The notes under the pieces are model-generated. The model was given only the letters and a program-made list of their open reading frames with translations. It ran no database searches and was not told the origin of the DNA. A stretch of DNA of 64,000 bases, from the NCBI GenBank assembly GCA_907164885.2, contig OU015490.1, forward strand, positions 229,097,534 through 229,161,533, given 5' to 3'. The DNA comes from Dolomedes plantarius. Lineage: Eukaryota > Arthropoda > Arachnida > Araneae > Dolomedidae. The first letter of the stretch is position 1; each line of letters starts with the position of its first letter. Below, in pieces: positions 62,043 to 64,000 of the stretch. Position numbers and translations under genes: made by a program.

Positions 62043-63603
62043 AGAAGGGGTTAAGTGATGAATAGCGAAATTTACAATAAACTAGTAACCCCCTTTAAAG
62101 TGCACTAAAAATAAAAATCCCACGCTTTCTCGACAAATTATGCTTTTTAAAATGATATTCATAAATCAGTGTTTGAATAAAAACATCAAGAAGTAAAACT
62201 CTAGAGAGACTTAAGCTTATGAAACAAAGTACAAATTATTTAAGTGTCTAGGAGAGAGAAGAATATGAAAATTTAGAACCTCCTATACCAAACGAAACAA
62301 AATGTGTTACTTTTTTTGCAAAATAACATACATTAATAATTTTAATTAATTAAAAACAATTTTAAAAGAAGTTCAAACAATAAAGTTTAATAAGTTTTTC
62401 TCTTTGAATTTCTATTTGATTTTATCTAAATACTTCTAGCACCATTGTTTTAATCTCTCAAAATATCCAGGGAGCATATTTTACAATATAAAAAAAAATA
62501 ACATTTCCATTCTTACAGAAAAGGTGAAAAAAAATCTCAAATTATAGTTTAAATATTTTTAGTCATTATGATTGTTTAATTAACTATGATTTTTTTTGTA
62601 CTTAAATCATGCTTTTCAATGCAGATAGATCATAAAGGAAGTCGTTAGAAACTATTTTATCCATAAATTTTATCTTTTTTTCCCACTCAGCTTTTTAAAT
62701 TTTATTGAGATCTTATATCTTCTATTGTATAAGAAAAAACACATATGTTTCTCTGCATAAAAACAAGAAAATTTTATCGCTTTTCCCTCTCTTAAATGCT
62801 ATAAAATTAAATTTTGAATATTTAAGCCATATATTATATAATAAAGCCATTACAAAAACATTCGAATTCTACCTTTGACATTCTCCAAGTACTTTTACAG
62901 TAATTAAGTAAAAAGAAAATGCTCAACTATTGTTATAAAATTATTATTTTTTTTAAATTTCCGCAAATATTAATGTACATGATCCATATCTTTTACATTC
63001 TTGAAAAAAGAAAAAAAAATTACCTCTCCAGCTGAAAAAATAACAATTTATAACATATTTATACATATACTCCATTCTCGTTTAAAATTTTTAAAATAAC
63101 TTTAACTTAAACGCTTTTTAAAAATTATATTATAGAAGTTAAATAGAATGGAACAAATTAGAACAGTGTAAAATGCGAAAAGTTCAATCATTAGTAACGA
63201 AACGAATAGTCCAAACTATCTGTTTCATTAACTATAAAATTCAGCTTTAAAAATTTTTATATTTAATTTAAAGAGAAACAAATTCCTTTTACTACTTACA
63301 ACGGGCGAAATTTTCAAATATTTATGCAGATATCTTTAATAAAGTATATAAAGTTCTCTCGGGGGTTTTAACTCTTAAATTGTGACGAATCTAATTAAAT
63401 ATTTCGATTTATTAAAATTGTTCAGTCAACTTATAAAAGTTAACCTGTATATAACTGTATATTGGATATAACTTATATAATAGATTACCGAGTATATATA
63501 ATAGTACTGAGCAATACAATAAAACGAAAAGAAAGTGCTCAACTGTATAGTTAAATTTTAATTATTCTTGATTTTTCCTTTTATAAAATACAAATGTTAA
63601 TAT
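62043..63603. other. AT-rich stretch, nothing recognised
   Basis: No open frame of note, no terminal repeats. Confidence 0.5.
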
Positions 63604-63702
63604 TATATATACATATATATATATTTGATGTATATATATAATGTTAATATAATATTATATATATAATATTATATTATATATATAATAGTGTGTGTGTGTG
63701 AG
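63604..63702. repeat. TA-rich and (GT)n microsatellite
   Basis: Irregular TATAT/AATATTATA repeats ending in about seven GT units. Confidence 0.9.
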
Positions 63703-64000
63703 GAATCACTCGAGATTAAAATTACAATAACAAGTTTAATGAATGAACAATTTAAATCAAATGACGTCTACAAAACATGATACTAATAAGACTAGGAAAA
63801 TTATAGCCGTCTGTTATACGTCACGACAGAATGCCGTCCCCCTCTCAAAACATCGCATACTTCCGGTCCCTTTGAAAAAAGTTCGCCTCTCATGATCGGA
63901 TATCATGGTCGAGTAGCTTCATACAAGTCATTGATTAGCCGTTGAAGAATGGAAAATTGTTTTTTGAAGTGATGAGTCTAGAACCTCCTTTGAAGTGACG
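63703..64000. other. Unclassified sequence cut by the window end
   Basis: GC-richer than its left neighbour, starting near a TGTGTGAGGAATCACTCGAG. It could be the beginning of an LTR in the style of 2860-3937 but continues beyond the window. Confidence 0.3.

Overview
The window looks like accessory, repeat-dense nuclear DNA from an arthropod. By eye it is strongly AT-rich, it carries about twenty (TA)n or (TA/CA)n microsatellite tracts, and a run of exactly 100 N (31258-31357) marks it as scaffolded assembly. The mixture of Tc1/mariner, pogo-like, Helitron-like, hAT-like, non-LTR and LTR elements with tRNA-derived SINEs would fit a spider or another arachnid; that is an inference from general flavour, not from a diagnostic gene. 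I recognise no intact host gene and no standard tRNA or rRNA gene. Essentially every recognisable protein-coding stretch is a decayed mobile-element gene. One is less certainly mobile: an OTU-protease-like fragment at 9483-10053 on the minus strand.

Layout. 1-2860: unclassified sequence with a 60-bp direct repeat and two microsatellites. 2860-6505: a candidate solo LTR followed directly by a 2.56-kb transposon with 197-bp terminal inverted repeats (TIRs) and an 8-bp target duplication, carrying a broken hAT-like transposase gene. 6517-10053: dispersed repeats, a second Helitron-like family, a 238-bp MITE and the OTU-like fragment. 12100-24640: a 303-bp satellite array split by about 9 kb of inserted elements. 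These include a mariner fragment that contains a Helitron, which in turn contains a solo LTR; a 5'-truncated R1/I-type non-LTR retrotransposon (endonuclease, reverse transcriptase, RNase H, all minus strand); and two more mariner copies. A second Helitron copy sits in the right arm of the array. 25007-26320: a composite AT-rich repeat. 27359-33205: a palindromic MITE, a Tc1 element and two pogo-like remnants around the assembly gap. 33500-44640: mostly unrecognised, with a mariner deletion derivative, two SINEs, and a tandem duplication carrying a TTAA-flanked MITE. 44640-48720: a dispersed repeat split at its TA tract by a relative of the first hAT-like element and a possible LTR. 49559-52900: a 190-bp tandem repeat interrupted by a SINE, then another SINE with a 12-bp target duplication. 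53671-58600: a small MITE, an 84-bp hairpin repeat, two Tc1 elements separated by 6 bp, a third Helitron copy and a SINE. 59252-64000: pogo-like MITEs, a 32-bp minisatellite, and an unclassified sequence running off the end.

Functional reading. No transposase here looks fully active. Stops, frameshifts and loss of catalytic residues are visible in each. The most nearly intact is the mariner-type transposase at 19576-20631, which has one in-frame stop. The value of the locus is its record of insertion order: empty and filled copies of the same repeats are both present, so several insertions can be dated relative to each other. The least described components are the two long-TIR hAT-like elements (3948-6505 and 44885-47189) and the LTR packed with tandem RNA hairpins (14340-15580).
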